Assembly (NCBI RefSeq): GCF_013255915.1
Contig: NZ_CP053896.1
Location: 1,488,001 to 1,552,000 of the forward strand
Reading direction: 5' to 3'
Length of the DNA stretch: 64,000 nucleotides
DNA from: Providencia rettgeri
Lineage (GTDB): Bacteria > Pseudomonadota > Gammaproteobacteria > Enterobacterales > Enterobacteriaceae
Shown one piece after another: positions 9,607 through 19,658 of this stretch (its first letter is position 1; each line of letters starts with the position of its first letter). The translations under genes and the position numbers were made by a program. The notes under the pieces were generated by a model. That model was not told where the DNA came from. It saw only the letters and a list, made by a program, of their open reading frames with translations, and did not search any database.

Positions 9607-10836
9607 ATGCAATCATTTGATGTGGTTATCGCCGGTGGTGGTATGGTTGGGTTATCAGTCGCTTGTGGGCTTGAAGGGAGTGGGCTTCGTGTTGCGGTAA
9701 TTGAGACTCATCCACCCAAGGTACCATTTAGTGTAGCAGAGCCGCATGCATTAAGGGTATCTGCTATTAATGCGGCAAGTGAAAAGTTACTGACCCACTT
9801 AGGTGTATGGTCAACTATTAAAGGAATGCGAGCTTCTGCATATAATGGCATGGAAGTTTGGGATAACGATAGCTTTGGGCGTATTACTTTTACCGCTCAA
9901 GAACGTAACCTGACGCATTTAGGGCATATTGTTGAGAATAATGTCGTACGTGATGCTCTATGGCAAAAGGCGTCTCAGCTTCGCGATGTGACATTATTAG
10001 CCCCCGCAACAATTAAAAAAGTGGTGTGGGGAGAAAATGATGTTTTCATTACGTTAGATGATGAAAACATGTTAACGGCACGGTTGATTGTGGGGGCTGA
10101 TGGGGCAAACTCGTGGTTGCGTAGCCATGCTGATATCCCATTAACCTTTTGGGATTATGAACATACCGCATTAGTTGCTACCATCCGAACCGAAAAACCT
10201 CACGAAGGCGTTGCTCGACAAGCTTTTGATGGTGAAGGTATTTTAGCGTTTTTACCATTAAGTGACCCACATCTTTGTTCAATTGTGTGGTCTCAATCTG
10301 CCACTGAAGCAGTTAGGCGTCAATCTTTAGAACCTGCTGATTTTAATAAAGAACTGGCGGTTGCATTTGATGTTCGTCTGGGTCTTTGCCAAGTGGAAAG
10401 TGAGCGATTAACCATTCCTCTCACAGGTCGTTATGCAAGGCAATTTGCGGCGCAACGTTTAGCGTTGTTAGGGGATGCGGCTCATACCATCCATCCATTA
10501 GCGGGCCAAGGGGTTAACCTTGGTTTTATGGATGTCGCTATGCTGATTGGTGAAATTAAACGTTTGCACCGTGAAGGCAAAGACTTTGGTCAATATTTAT
10601 ACTTGCGTGACTATGAGCGTAGCCGTAAGCACAGTGCAGCGTTGATGTTAGCTGGTATGCAAGGCTTCCGTGAATTATTTGATGGCAATAACCCTGCGAA
10701 GAAATTACTTCGTGATATCGGGCTGGTTTTAGCGGACAGCTTACCGGGTGTTAAACCGCAATTATTGAACCATGCGATGGGGTTGTTTGATATGCCGAAG
10801 TGGCTGGAACAGTTACAAGTCGAAGACACTCTCTAA
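9607..10836 (+). CDS. ubiI: 2-octaprenylphenol hydroxylase UbiI (VisC)
   Basis: Flavoprotein monooxygenase that adds the C5 hydroxyl of the ubiquinone ring. The 409-residue protein shows the N-terminal FAD motif VIAGGGMVGLSVA, the LIVGADGANSWLR motif and the C-terminal ALLGDAAHTIHPLAGQGVNLGF signature. It is a paralogue of the adjacent ubiH and ends the pepP-ubiH-ubiI row. Just downstream, its terminator hairpin appears twice, flanking a small repeat element (see 10852-11040). Confidence 0.95.
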   Translation: MQSFDVVIAGGGMVGLSVACGLEGSGLRVAVIETHPPKVPFSVAEPHALRVSAINAASEKLLTHLGVWSTIKGMRASAYNGMEVWDNDSFGRITFTAQERNLTHLGHIVENNVVRDALWQKASQLRDVTLLAPATIKKVVWGENDVFITLDDENMLTARLIVGADGANSWLRSHADIPLTFWDYEHTALVATIRTEKPHEGVARQAFDGEGILAFLPLSDPHLCSIVWSQSATEAVRRQSLEPADFNKELAVAFDVRLGLCQVESERLTIPLTGRYARQFAAQRLALLGDAAHTIHPLAGQGVNLGFMDVAMLIGEIKRLHREGKDFGQYLYLRDYERSRKHSAALMLAGMQGFRELFDGNNPAKKLLRDIGLVLADSLPGVKPQLLNHAMGLFDMPKWLEQLQVEDTL

Positions 10837-10851
10837 ATCCCTTTCTGCGAG

Positions 10852-11045
10852 GGCACAATCTTATAAATTGTGCCTGAGGTTGTTGACAAAGTGGGATAAA
10901 AGCGTGGTTTTTCCCACTTTGTGTTATCAGCCGAAAATCAATAAATTGATTTTCCTAGTTTATTTTCAAAACCTATTCGACTTGCCGCCAAACATAATAT
11001 GTTTGTCAGCAGTCTGAGGCACAATCTTATAAATTGTGCCTTTTT
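10852..11045 (+). repeat. Miniature element (copy A) bracketed by duplicated ubiI terminator hairpins
   Basis: Two identical 23-bp hairpins (GGCACAAT...ATTGTGCC) lie at 10852-10874 and 11018-11040. Only the second is followed by a T-tract (11041-11045), making it the working terminator of ubiI. Between them is a 143-bp core (10875-11017) almost identical, in reverse orientation, to the core at 37257-37398. The core contains hairpin ACAAAGTGGG/CCCACTTTGT, palindrome GAAAATCAAT/ATTGATTTTC, palindrome CAAACATA/TATGTTTG, and imperfect terminal inverted repeats (TGAGGTTGTTGACAAA against TCAGACTGCTGACAAA, 12 of 16 by eye). It has no coding capacity. It resembles a MITE-like or REP-like mobile sequence. 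Confidence 0.75.
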
Positions 11046-11526
11046 CTTTTTTAATTTCAATATACAAAGTGTCATCACTGGTTTCTGTATACGAAATAAC
11101 CCTGCCGATCTTGTTTTAGTATGAATAGCAGACTTTTCTCTTTTTATCATGACTGAAAAAAACTAATTACATTCATTTTTCGCATTAGTTTTATTTATAT
11201 TGGTGTGATGAGTTTTATTGGCGAAGCTATCATTTAAATTCTTTAATTGATGATATTTTGAGCTTCTAGACGCTAAATGTAAGGGTTTTGAGTGATCATT
11301 CTCAATTATTTAACAAAAAGCACTGGCAAAATCAGAGCGCAATCAGTAATACAGATGGATGGTCGCCCTATTTTTTTTTATAGAATAGAACTGCAAACAG
11401 TGGTAGGTTTTTTTAAAAGTTATCGTTTGCGTCGGGTTAAAATTATCTCGCGACTTTGTTGCAGATGGATAATTTTCACTACGCAATCACCCTGTCATAT
11501 TAATTAATAATGTAAAGAGGGTATTC
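11046..11526. other. Intergenic region upstream of gcvT
   Basis: About 480 bp, AT-rich, with no credible gene; short open frames on both strands lack ribosome sites and homology. It should carry the gcvTHP promoter and, by analogy with E. coli, sites for GcvA, Lrp and PurR. I cannot assign specific boxes, and I do not see a glycine riboswitch. Confidence 0.4.
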
Positions 11527-12621
11527 ATGGTAAAGCAAACAACGCTATATGATGAACATATAGCCTGCGGTGCAAAAATGGTCGATTTTCATGGTTGGAT
11601 GATGCCGTTGCATTATGGTTCGCAGATCAATGAACATAATTTTGTCAGAACCGAAGCAGGGATGTTTGATGTTTCCCATATGACTATTGTCGATTTACAC
11701 GGGGAAGGCTGTCGCGATTTTCTCCGTTATCTTCTCGCCAACGATATCAATAAACTCACAGAGCAAGGCAAAGCTTTATATACAGGCATGCTGAATGCTT
11801 CCGGTGGTGTTATTGATGACCTGATTGTGTATTACCTCGCTGATGACTTTTATCGTCTCGTCGTCAACTCAGCAACGCGTGATAAAGACCTCGCTTGGAT
11901 TGAACAACATGCTAAAGGTTATGCCGTTGAAATTCGTGTTCGCGATGACTTAGCGTTATTAGCTGTCCAAGGGCCGCAAGCACCAGAAAAGGTTCATTCA
12001 TTACTGAGTTCGGAACAAAATAGCGCCATTGAAGGAATGAAACCATTTTATGGTATTCAAACTGGAGATTTGTTCATCGCAACCACGGGCTATACCGGCG
12101 AAAAAGGTTATGAAATTGCTATGCCTAAAGAGCAGGTCGTTGAATTTTGGCATAAACTGCTTAAGGCAGGGGTACACCCAGCGGGCTTAGGGGCGCGGGA
12201 TACTTTGCGCCTTGAAGCCGGTATGAACCTATATGGGCAAGATATGGATGAAACGATTTCACCATTAGCCGCGAATATGGGATGGACGATCTCTTGGAAA
12301 CCAGAAGATCGCCAATTTATTGGCCGTGAAGCATTGGAAAAATTACGCGAACAAGGTACTGAAAAACTTGTCGGTATTGTGATGCGTGAAAAAGGTATAC
12401 TGCGTGCAGGGCAAGTTGTTCGCTTTACTGATGAACTGGGGAAACTACAAGAAGGGGTAATAACCAGTGGCTCTTTCTCGCCAACCCTTGGCTTCAGTAT
12501 TGCGTTAGCGCGTGTCCCGAACGGAATTCAAGACAAAGCAATTGTTGAAATCAGACAAAGAGAAATGCCAGTTGAAGTTGTTAAACCGGGCTTTGTCCGT
12601 GAAGGTAACTGCTTAGTGTAA
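11527..12621 (+). CDS. gcvT: Glycine cleavage system T protein (aminomethyltransferase)
   Basis: Transfers the methylene group from the lipoyl arm of GcvH to tetrahydrofolate, releasing ammonia and 5,10-methylene-THF. The 364-residue protein matches E. coli GcvT, including [11 protein letters not shown], the MFDVSHMT motif, the folate-site [14 protein letters not shown] segment and [17 protein letters not shown] at 11527 follows AGAGGG at good spacing. It is the first gene of gcvT-gcvH-gcvP, with a 45-bp gap to gcvH. Confidence 0.97.
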   Translation: MVKQTTLYDEHIACGAKMVDFHGWMMPLHYGSQINEHNFVRTEAGMFDVSHMTIVDLHGEGCRDFLRYLLANDINKLTEQGKALYTGMLNASGGVIDDLIVYYLADDFYRLVVNSATRDKDLAWIEQHAKGYAVEIRVRDDLALLAVQGPQAPEKVHSLLSSEQNSAIEGMKPFYGIQTGDLFIATTGYTGEKGYEIAMPKEQVVEFWHKLLKAGVHPAGLGARDTLRLEAGMNLYGQDMDETISPLAANMGWTISWKPEDRQFIGREALEKLREQGTEKLVGIVMREKGILRAGQVVRFTDELGKLQEGVITSGSFSPTLGFSIALARVPNGIQDKAIVEIRQREMPVEVVKPGFVREGNCLV

Positions 12622-12666
12622 TTTGGGCGAATCTGATTAATAAATTTAAAAATTGAGAGGCTAATG

Positions 12667-13059
12667 ATGAGCAATACACCTAAAGAATTAATGTACACCC
12701 GTGAACATGAGTGGCTGCGCGATGAAGGTAATGGTGAATTTACAGTTGGTATCACCGAACATGCGCAAGAAACGTTGGGTGACATGGTGTTTGTTGATTT
12801 ACCCGAAGTGGGAACGGCGGTAAGTGCAGGTGATGACGTTGCAGTCGTCGAATCAGTTAAAGCAGCATCTGATATTTACGCACCACTGAGTGGCGAAATT
12901 GTGGCGGTTAATAGTGAGTTGAATGACGCGCCAGAACTCGTAAATGAACAGCCGTATCAAGAAGGTTGGATTTTCCGCATTAAAGCATCCGATACCGCAG
13001 AGCTGGCGGATTTGATTGATGCGGCGGGTTATACCTCTATGATCGAAGCCGAAGAATAG
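12667..13059 (+). CDS. gcvH: Glycine cleavage system H protein (lipoyl carrier)
   Basis: Lipoyl-carrying shuttle of the glycine cleavage complex. The 130-residue protein contains the lipoylation site in [14 protein letters not shown], with Lys65 as the modified residue. Two adjacent ATGs occur at 12664 and 12667; the second has better spacing from GAGAGG (12655-12660) and aligns with the E. coli N-terminus MSNVPAEL, so it is used here. The 350-bp gap before gcvP is unusually long for this operon and holds two palindromic repeats. Confidence 0.96.
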   Translation: MSNTPKELMYTREHEWLRDEGNGEFTVGITEHAQETLGDMVFVDLPEVGTAVSAGDDVAVVESVKAASDIYAPLSGEIVAVNSELNDAPELVNEQPYQEGWIFRIKASDTAELADLIDAAGYTSMIEAEE

Positions 13060-13079
13060 TTTATTCGTCATATTTTGTG

Positions 13080-13274
13080 TTGTGGCGGTGTTGGCTTCGC
13101 TCTCTCGCCCTAGTCACATACTTATGTATGCTCCTAGGGTCTCATTTGCTTGCCGCCTAGCCACAACCTCGTCATATTTCATCTTGTGGCGGTGTTGGCT
13201 TCGCTCATTCGCCCTAGTCACATACTGGTGTATGCTCCTAGGGTCTCATTTGCTTGCCGCCTAGTCACAAGATG
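13080..13274. repeat. Tandem pair of palindromic intergenic repeats between gcvH and gcvP
   Basis: Two copies of a roughly 90-bp palindromic unit (13080-13166 and 13180-13274), offset by 104 bp. Each begins TTGTGGCGGTGTTGGCTTCG and ends with the pairing arm CCGCCTAG(C/T)CACAA, with an inner nested stem CCCTAG...CATAC/GTATG...CTAGGG. Variation between copies falls largely in loops or keeps pairing. The core sequence (GTTGGCTTCGCT...GCTCCTAGGG) is, from memory, a common enterobacterial intergenic repeat. Transcribed, each unit would fold into a long hairpin. A short open frame across it is an artefact of the repeat. Confidence 0.85.
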
Positions 13275-13409
13275 AACTATTTAGAGGGTTGAACAAATAT
13301 AATTAGTAAGAAACAACCGCAATATCATTGATTTTAAGCGTTATCTCGCAAGTTCCGTAATAACCGCCCTACAACTTATGCATAGCAGACAAAGGATGGG
13401 AACACAGAT

Positions 13410-16286
13410 ATGTCGATGTCACTGAGTCAATTAGAAAATCGTTCAGAATTCATTTCGCGCCACATTGGTTCATCAGAACAACAATTAAAAACCATGTTAG
13501 ACACCGTGGGTGCAACGTCATTAGATGCCTTGATGGGCAAAATTGTCCCCAAAGCCATTTTGCTTGCAGAGCCGCCAAGAGTGGGGGGGGGAGCAACTGA
13601 ACAAGAAGCTTTAGCGGAATTAAAAGCAATAGCGTCACTCAATAAACGCTACAAAAGTTATATTGGTATGGGCTATGCCCCTGCTGTGCTTCCGCCAGTT
13701 ATTTTGCGTAATTTATTAGAAAACCCGGGTTGGTATACCGCTTATACGCCATATCAACCGGAGGTGTCACAAGGCCGTTTAGAATCATTACTGAATTTTC
13801 AACAGTTAACTATCGACCTTACGGGGTTAGACCTCGCTTCTGCATCGTTATTGGACGAAGCCACCGCTGCGGCAGAAGCTATGGCGATGGCAAAACGGAT
13901 CAGCAAACTGAAAGATGCAGAACGTTTCTTTGTGGCGGATGATGTTCATCCGCAAACTCTGGATGTTGTTCGCACACGTGCGGGGACTTTTGGTTTTGAA
14001 GTGATCGTGGATAGCGCAGAGAAAGCACTGGAACACGAAGGTGTTTTTGGTGTGTTACTTCAACAGGTTGGCACGACAGGTAATGTCCATGACTACAGTT
14101 CGCTATTTGCCCAATTAAAAGAGCGTAAAATTGTCAGTTGCGTTGCAGCAGATATGATGGCGCTAGTATTGCTCACTGCACCGGGTAAGCAAGGGGCGGA
14201 TATTGTCTTCGGTTCAGCACAGCGTTTTGGCGTCCCGATGGGGTATGGTGGGCCACATGCGGCCTTCTTTGCTTGTCGTGACGAATTTAAACGGGCAATG
14301 CCTGGACGTATTATCGGTGTGTCACGGGATGCAGCAGGTAATACCGCACTGCGTATGGCGATGCAAACCCGTGAACAACATATTCGCCGTGAAAAAGCGA
14401 ACTCGAATATTTGTACATCCCAAGTGCTGTTAGCCAATATCGCAGCCATGTATGCGGTTTATCATGGGCCAAAAGGGCTGAAAATAATTGCAGAGCGTAT
14501 TCATCGCTTCAGCACTATTTTTGCCAAGGCATTAGCAGACGCAGGTTTTACATCACGCCATAAAACTTGGTTTGATACGTTATGTATTGAAGTCGCTGAC
14601 AAAACAGCGGTGCTAGCGCGTGCTGAAAAAGCCAAAGTGAATTTACGTACTGATATTCGTGGTGCAGTTGGCGTGACTTTTAGTGAAATCACGACTCGCC
14701 AAGATTTAAATGAATTGTTTGCGGTGATCACAGGTGTTGAAGCTAAGTTAGATTTTGAAAAACTAGACCAATCTGTTTCAGCGACAGAGCAAGCGATCCC
14801 AAGCTCTATGTTACGTGATGATGAAATTTTAGCTCATCCAAATTTTCATCGTTACCATAGTGAAACCGAAATGATGCGCTATATGCATAGTTTAGAGTGC
14901 AAAGATTTAGCCTTAAACCAAGCTATGATCCCTCTGGGTTCTTGTACGATGAAGCTTAATGCGGCTGCGGAAATGATCCCAATTACTTGGCCTGAATTTG
15001 GCGAGCTACACCCATTCTGCCCACCTGAGCAGACTCAAGGTTATCACCAAATGATAGAGCAACTTTCCCATTGGTTAGTACAATTGACCGGTTATGATGC
15101 TGTTTGTATGCAACCTAACTCAGGGGCTCAAGGTGAATATGCCGGTTTATTGGCTATTCGTCGCTATCATGAGAGTCGCAATGAAGGAGAGCGAAATATT
15201 TGTTTGATCCCGGCTTCTGCTCACGGTACCAATCCTGCCTCTGCGCATATGGCAGGTATGGAAGTGGTGGTAGTGCGTTGTGATGATGAAGGTAATATCG
15301 ATTTAACGGATTTACGTGAAAAAGCTCAGCAACATAGCGAAGCTCTTTCTTGTGTGATGGTAACTTACCCATCAACCCACGGGGTATATGAAGAAAGTAT
15401 TCGTGAAGTGTGTGAAATTATTCACCAATATGGTGGGCAAGTATATCTTGATGGCGCAAATATGAATGCTCAAGTTGGTTTAACAACACCGGGCTTTATT
15501 GGTGCGGATGTTTCTCACCTGAATTTGCATAAAACATTCTGTATCCCTCACGGCGGTGGCGGCCCAGGTATGGGGCCTATCGGTGTGAAAAAACACTTGG
15601 CACCGTTCGTACCGGGGCATTCTGTGGTTGAGCAAGAAATGTTAACTGACCAAGGTGCGGTATCTGCAGCCCCATTTGGCAGTGCATCAATTTTGCCAAT
15701 TAGCTGGATGTATATTCGGATGATGGGCTCTTATGGTCTACGTAAAGCTAGCCAAGTTGCTATTTTAAATGCGAATTATATTGCCAAGCGTCTTTCTGGC
15801 CGTTATGACATTTTATATACAGGGCAAGAAGGCTATGTTGCCCATGAATGTATTGTCGATTTACGCCCAATTAAAAGAGATACGGGTATCAGTGAGCTCG
15901 ATATTGCTAAGCGCTTAATTGATTATGGTTTCCATGCGCCAACCATGTCTTTCCCTGTAGCAGGGACATTAATGATTGAACCGACAGAGTCTGAAAGCAT
16001 AACTGAAATTGATCGGTTCATTGACGCCATGTTAGCGATACGCGATGAAATTGACCAAGTTGTGAAAGGGCAGTGGACACTAGAAGATAACCCTCTCGTG
16101 AATTCGCCTCATGTGCAAACGGAGCTAGCCGGGGAGTGGCCTCATAGTTATAGCCGTGAACTCGCAGCATTCCCAACAGCACAAACGAAAGCGAATAAAT
16201 ACTGGCCAGCAGTAAAACGGCTTGATGATGTGTATGGGGATCGTCATTTACACTGCTCATGTGTGCCGATTGAAGATTATATGTAG
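13410..16286 (+). CDS. gcvP: Glycine dehydrogenase (decarboxylating), P protein
   Basis: PLP enzyme that decarboxylates glycine and passes the aminomethyl group to lipoylated GcvH. The 958-residue homodimer-type protein (E. coli 957) carries both half-domains; the PLP lysine is Lys708 in [16 protein letters not shown], next to the [11 protein letters not shown] loop. Strong similarity to E. coli runs end to end (RHIG near the N-terminus, CSCVPIEDY at the C-terminus). ATG at 13410 follows AAAGGATGGGA. It is the last gene of gcvTHP, but because of the repeat-filled gap upstream its expression may be partly uncoupled from gcvTH. Confidence 0.97.
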   Translation: MSMSLSQLENRSEFISRHIGSSEQQLKTMLDTVGATSLDALMGKIVPKAILLAEPPRVGGGATEQEALAELKAIASLNKRYKSYIGMGYAPAVLPPVILRNLLENPGWYTAYTPYQPEVSQGRLESLLNFQQLTIDLTGLDLASASLLDEATAAAEAMAMAKRISKLKDAERFFVADDVHPQTLDVVRTRAGTFGFEVIVDSAEKALEHEGVFGVLLQQVGTTGNVHDYSSLFAQLKERKIVSCVAADMMALVLLTAPGKQGADIVFGSAQRFGVPMGYGGPHAAFFACRDEFKRAMPGRIIGVSRDAAGNTALRMAMQTREQHIRREKANSNICTSQVLLANIAAMYAVYHGPKGLKIIAERIHRFSTIFAKALADAGFTSRHKTWFDTLCIEVADKTAVLARAEKAKVNLRTDIRGAVGVTFSEITTRQDLNELFAVITGVEAKLDFEKLDQSVSATEQAIPSSMLRDDEILAHPNFHRYHSETEMMRYMHSLECKDLALNQAMIPLGSCTMKLNAAAEMIPITWPEFGELHPFCPPEQTQGYHQMIEQLSHWLVQLTGYDAVCMQPNSGAQGEYAGLLAIRRYHESRNEGERNICLIPASAHGTNPASAHMAGMEVVVVRCDDEGNIDLTDLREKAQQHSEALSCVMVTYPSTHGVYEESIREVCEIIHQYGGQVYLDGANMNAQVGLTTPGFIGADVSHLNLHKTFCIPHGGGGPGMGPIGVKKHLAPFVPGHSVVEQEMLTDQGAVSAAPFGSASILPISWMYIRMMGSYGLRKASQVAILNANYIAKRLSGRYDILYTGQEGYVAHECIVDLRPIKRDTGISELDIAKRLIDYGFHAPTMSFPVAGTLMIEPTESESITEIDRFIDAMLAIRDEIDQVVKGQWTLEDNPLVNSPHVQTELAGEWPHSYSRELAAFPTAQTKANKYWPAVKRLDDVYGDRHLHCSCVPIEDYM

Positions 16287-16333
16287 GAATATATCGCACA
16301 CTTCTATTATATAATGTGAATTAAATACTCTTT

Positions 16334-16370
16334 AGGCTTGATTTCGGTGAGTTACTGAATTCAAGCCTTT
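16334..16370 (+). terminator. Probable terminator of gcvP
   Basis: Inverted repeat AGGCTTGA (16334-16341) / TCAAGCCT (16361-16368) with a 19-nt loop that can pair further (TTC/GAA), followed by a T-rich TTATTTATTTA tract. It separates gcvP from the convergent beta-propeller gene. Confidence 0.65.
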
Positions 16371-16387
16371 ATTTATTTAGGATTTAT

Positions 16388-17284
16388 TTAACCTAAATAT
16401 TGTGAGATACCCGTATAATTTTTACCTTGGTGTAGCTTTTCCACAGCACCTGTTTCTATAATGACTCGGTAAACCCCTCCATTAAGGTCAGCCACATACA
16501 TCAGTTGTGCAGGCTTATCATATGTGAGTCCAATAGCCTCTTTAAAACCACGGCTTATCACCTTGTAGTGGCTTAATCCATCAGCAGAAATATTGGCACA
16601 ATTTAAGCTATTACCATCGGGCTCAGCGCCTCTATCTGTCCAATATAAAATATGGTTTTCTTCATCAAGCAATAAATCAATAGGTTCGGGGAGGTCTTGA
16701 AGGAGCAATTGAATATCAGTTCGTTGATTGGCCGATTGTTGGATTTTAGGCGTTAATGGCACCCTAAAAATACGACCTAAATTACCTTTAGGGGTCCCTT
16801 TCTGAGTCCAGTAAATCCAATTATTTGTGACATCAACAGTAATGCCAACACATTGGTCTAATATATCTACTTTATTGTGTTTATCTCGGGGTCTTGCTAC
16901 ATGGACGAATAAATCAGAACCATCAATATTACATGATGAAACCATACCTCCTTCACGATCACACCAATATAATCGTTGATTTACTAAATCAAGATGCAAT
17001 TGTTTTGGCGTTCTTATCTTTCCGTTGCCCAATAGTATTTTTCTGCCAGTACCATCAAAATTCATCACATTAATGGAGCCATCGTCAGCCTCATAATCTT
17101 CACCCATATTACTCCAATAAATTAATCGGTTAGCAGGGTCAACGGCAATACCATCAGGGATTCCACCGAGTCCTTCGATAATTGGGATTGTTTGGTGTGT
17201 TGATTTATTGAATTGAATTATAGCGGGTGAATGGACATCTAGAAGTAAAAGGTAAGGATTTGAATATTCATTGAATTTTTCCAT
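16388..17284 (-). CDS. YWTD (LDL-receptor class B) beta-propeller protein
   Basis: 298-residue protein built of LDLR class-B repeats, which form a six-bladed propeller. The blade motifs are visible in order: RLIYWSN, RLYWCD, WIYWTQ and ILYWTD, each preceded by a PxGIAVD-like strand (IPDGIAVDPANR, CVGITVDVTNN, PIDLLLDEENH, AIGLTYDKPAQ). There is no signal peptide, so it is probably cytosolic. Start ATG at 17284 is preceded by AAGAGG; a 20-codon upstream extension lacks a ribosome site. Substrate is unknown; bacterial homologues are sometimes grouped with SMP-30/gluconolactonase-type propellers, but the acidic metal residues of that family are not evident. It is the only non-core gene in this stretch, which suggests an insertion. 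Confidence 0.8.
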   Translation of the reverse strand: MEKFNEYSNPYLLLLDVHSPAIIQFNKSTHQTIPIIEGLGGIPDGIAVDPANRLIYWSNMGEDYEADDGSINVMNFDGTGRKILLGNGKIRTPKQLHLDLVNQRLYWCDREGGMVSSCNIDGSDLFVHVARPRDKHNKVDILDQCVGITVDVTNNWIYWTQKGTPKGNLGRIFRVPLTPKIQQSANQRTDIQLLLQDLPEPIDLLLDEENHILYWTDRGAEPDGNSLNCANISADGLSHYKVISRGFKEAIGLTYDKPAQLMYVADLNGGVYRVIIETGAVEKLHQGKNYTGISQYLG

Positions 17285-17498
17285 TTTAAACCTCTTTGGC
17301 AAATGTTCAATGATAAAGATAGGAGCGATATTAATAATTGGCAAGTTATTAATATTGGTATTTCTATATAAGTCGAGATTAATAATTATTAAAAAATATA
17401 AAGTGGTTTATTATTTAAATCAAAATAATGAATTAGAGAAAAGTATATCTTGCTGTGGGTAATACACATTAGATTAGATGAGTGTAACACGTTAAATA

Positions 17499-17518
17499 AA
17501 GCGGCTTTGTAGCCGCTT
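17499..17518 (-). terminator. Terminator of the ygfZ-HD hydrolase operon
   Basis: Perfect 8-bp stem AAGCGGCT/AGCCGCTT with a 4-nt loop, followed on the minus strand by a T-rich TTATTTAA tract. It lies just past the stop of the HD-domain gene. Confidence 0.75.
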
Positions 17519-17528
17519 CTGACATAAA

Positions 17529-18149
17529 TTACAGTAACCAGCCTTTTTGCTGAGCGAGCTCCAATTGTAATTTAAGTTGTTGATAAAATTCAGGTAGGAT
17601 CTGCTGAATATAATCACATTTACTGAGGACTTGTTCCAGACGAATGTGGTTTTCGACCCAACTTTGGCCTTGATTATGCAGGTTCATCAGCATCGGCATC
17701 GCTCGGTCAATGGCATTCGCATACACAGATTCCGGGGTTTCTAATGCATCATATTCATTCCACAGAGCTAATAGCGTTTCATTTTGCGGGCTAGGCAGTA
17801 AGTTAAAAATACGCTTAGCCGCTTTAACTTCTTCTTCATGAATAGCATCACGAGCGGCATTATCAAATACCAATACATCGCCTGCATCAATTTCAACAAT
17901 GTCATGAACAAGGGCAAGTTTTATCGCATGTTCGATATTAATGCCTTGAACATAAGGTGCAAAACTCATTGCTGCAACGGCAAATTGCCAACTGTGTTCT
18001 GCTGTGTTTTCTTGGCGTTCACGGTTCAATAACTTATTTTTACGATAAACACTTTTGAGTTTATCTAATTCCATCAAAAATTGGACGACTTCGGTAAAAG
18101 CCCCAAAATTAACCACCTCTACGGGCTTGTTACCTAATGCAGATGACAT
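17529..18149 (-). CDS. HD-domain phosphohydrolase (5'-deoxynucleotidase-like)
   Basis: 206-residue metal-dependent phosphohydrolase of the HD superfamily, closest in layout to YfbR/HDDC2-type 5'-nucleotidases acting on (deoxy)nucleoside monophosphates. The metal and catalytic residues are seen as His52 (NTAEHSW), His82-Asp83 (LALVHDIVEID) and Asp149 (ANAIDRAMPM). It begins 11 bp after ygfZ on the same strand, so the two are probably co-transcribed and end at the hairpin 17499-17518. Its exact substrate cannot be read from the sequence, and E. coli has no orthologue at this location. Confidence 0.82.
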   Translation of the reverse strand: MSSALGNKPVEVVNFGAFTEVVQFLMELDKLKSVYRKNKLLNRERQENTAEHSWQFAVAAMSFAPYVQGINIEHAIKLALVHDIVEIDAGDVLVFDNAARDAIHEEEVKAAKRIFNLLPSPQNETLLALWNEYDALETPESVYANAIDRAMPMLMNLHNQGQSWVENHIRLEQVLSKCDYIQQILPEFYQQLKLQLELAQQKGWLL

Positions 18150-18160
18150 AAAAACTCCAA

Positions 18161-19144
18161 TTAATTCTCTTCTAATGAATAAGGTAATGGTGCGATAGTT
18201 AGATGACTTTGCTCATCCCCCATAACACGGAAAACGCTATCCGCTTCCATATCGTTATTCATAATGACTTGCACATAGATTTCGCCGCTACCTAAGCGAA
18301 TAGCAGCTAAAACAGTTCCTGTACGGCGCCATTTATCACCAAGCTGCCATTCCACACCTTCACCAACGACAGGAATAGTGGTACCTGTACCTTTTAAGGT
18401 GTACATCGCACGTTTATTTGCACCACGGAATTTTGCACGGGCAACCATTTCTTGACCGGTATAACAGCCTTTTTTAAAGCTAATACCATCAGGTAGGGCT
18501 TGTAAGTTGGTTGCTTGAGGTAAATGTTGGGCACTATTTTGTTGATCGATAATCGCAAAACCGGCTTCGATATCAAGGGCTAACCATTGTTCATCGTTGA
18601 CCTGAATAGCACCTAAGGTTTGGGCCATTTTTTGTGCCGTTTCTTCGTTCGTGATCACTAAAAAACGCTCTGTGGGTAATGCAAAATGTAATATTGTGGA
18701 GGCGTCGTCTGTAACCACTTGGTTTTGAGCGTCAGGTAATGCAGTAAATAATGTTGCCAGTGCTTCTCTAGCGCCTTTACCCGCGACTCCGACTAATTTC
18801 AGTTCTGGTTTTTTTTCAAAGGTGACTTTCGAAAAAACAGCATATTTTTTCAGTTCGGCGAGTTGTGAGTCGGCAACGCTGGTTCTTAATAAATATGAGT
18901 AGCCATCTAAATGATGGAATAAGCGGAGGTCGCTCCACATCTTACCTTTAGGATCACAATGTGCTGTTAATGCATGTGATTGCTTGAGTGTGGCGATATC
19001 TGCGGTTACTTGGCCTTGCAGGTATTTTTCTGCATCGGCGCCGTGGAGGTGAATAAGTTCCCAGTTTTCCAGTGAAATCAAAACGAGTGGTAAAGACTGA
19101 GATCCGAGAGGGAATTGCTGTGTACTATCAATTTGGTTAGTCAT
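18161..19144 (-). CDS. ygfZ: tRNA-modifying / Fe-S cluster maintenance protein YgfZ
   Basis: Folate-binding GcvT-like protein (327 residues; E. coli 326) needed for full activity of some [4Fe-4S] enzymes such as MiaB and for stress tolerance. The diagnostic motif KKGCYTGQE with its essential Cys is intact, followed by [13 protein letters not shown]. Start is ATG at 19144, preceded by AGGTGA; a 22-codon upstream extension has no support. It is divergent from sdhE (246-bp gap), as in E. coli, and followed by an HD hydrolase in a likely operon. Confidence 0.94.
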   Translation of the reverse strand: MTNQIDSTQQFPLGSQSLPLVLISLENWELIHLHGADAEKYLQGQVTADIATLKQSHALTAHCDPKGKMWSDLRLFHHLDGYSYLLRTSVADSQLAELKKYAVFSKVTFEKKPELKLVGVAGKGAREALATLFTALPDAQNQVVTDDASTILHFALPTERFLVITNEETAQKMAQTLGAIQVNDEQWLALDIEAGFAIIDQQNSAQHLPQATNLQALPDGISFKKGCYTGQEMVARAKFRGANKRAMYTLKGTGTTIPVVGEGVEWQLGDKWRRTGTVLAAIRLGSGEIYVQVIMNNDMEADSVFRVMGDEQSHLTIAPLPYSLEEN

Positions 19145-19391
19145 GATTTCACCTGTTGTTCTTTGATAGATAAAGGTGCCTAATGGTAAAATAGCTAGAT
19201 AACATTGCAAGTAGTTATTATGATGAAGCTGTATTATCTAATAGTTTTTTATCATCTGTTTGTAGAAAAACGGTATTTTACTACTAAAATTACAACAATG
19301 TAGTCTATAACATGTTTTCTTAGCGGATAATCTGTTAGAGTATGGAAAATAATCAATCTAATCAGTTAACTGCAAAAAAGGCCGTAGTAGA

Positions 19392-19658
19392 ATGGATATT
19401 GAGAATAAAGCGCGAATTCATTGGGCATGCCGCCGTGGTATGCGTGAATTAGATATTTCAATCATGCCGTTTTTTGAGTATGAATATGATGACCTAACAA
19501 CTCACGATAAGCAGGTATTTGTCCGTTTATTAGAATGTGCGGACCCTGATTTATTCAATTGGCTAATGAATCACGGTCGTCCAGATGATGACGAACTTTT
19601 TCGTATGATTAAACTGATTCAGGAAAAAAATAAAAATCGTGGTCCTGTGGAAATCTAA
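19392..19658 (+). CDS. sdhE: FAD assembly factor SdhE (CptB)
   Basis: 88-residue flavinylation factor that promotes covalent attachment of FAD to SdhA and FrdA. The RGxxE motif needed for function is present (CRRGMREL), with the family segments [10 protein letters not shown] and [14 protein letters not shown]. It has also been described as the antitoxin CptB for the neighbouring YgfX/CptA. Its last 20 bases overlap the start of ygfX, so the two genes are translationally coupled. Confidence 0.95.
   Translation: MDIENKARIHWACRRGMRELDISIMPFFEYEYDDLTTHDKQVFVRLLECADPDLFNWLMNHGRPDDDELFRMIKLIQEKNKNRGPVEI

Noticed and set aside
11292-11507. 71-codon frame upstream of gcvT
   Set aside because: It starts without a ribosome site in the AT-rich gcv regulatory region and has no recognisable features.
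13082-13264. 60-codon frame between gcvH and gcvP
   Set aside because: It is a translation of the palindromic repeat, with two repeated blocks, and has no ribosome site.
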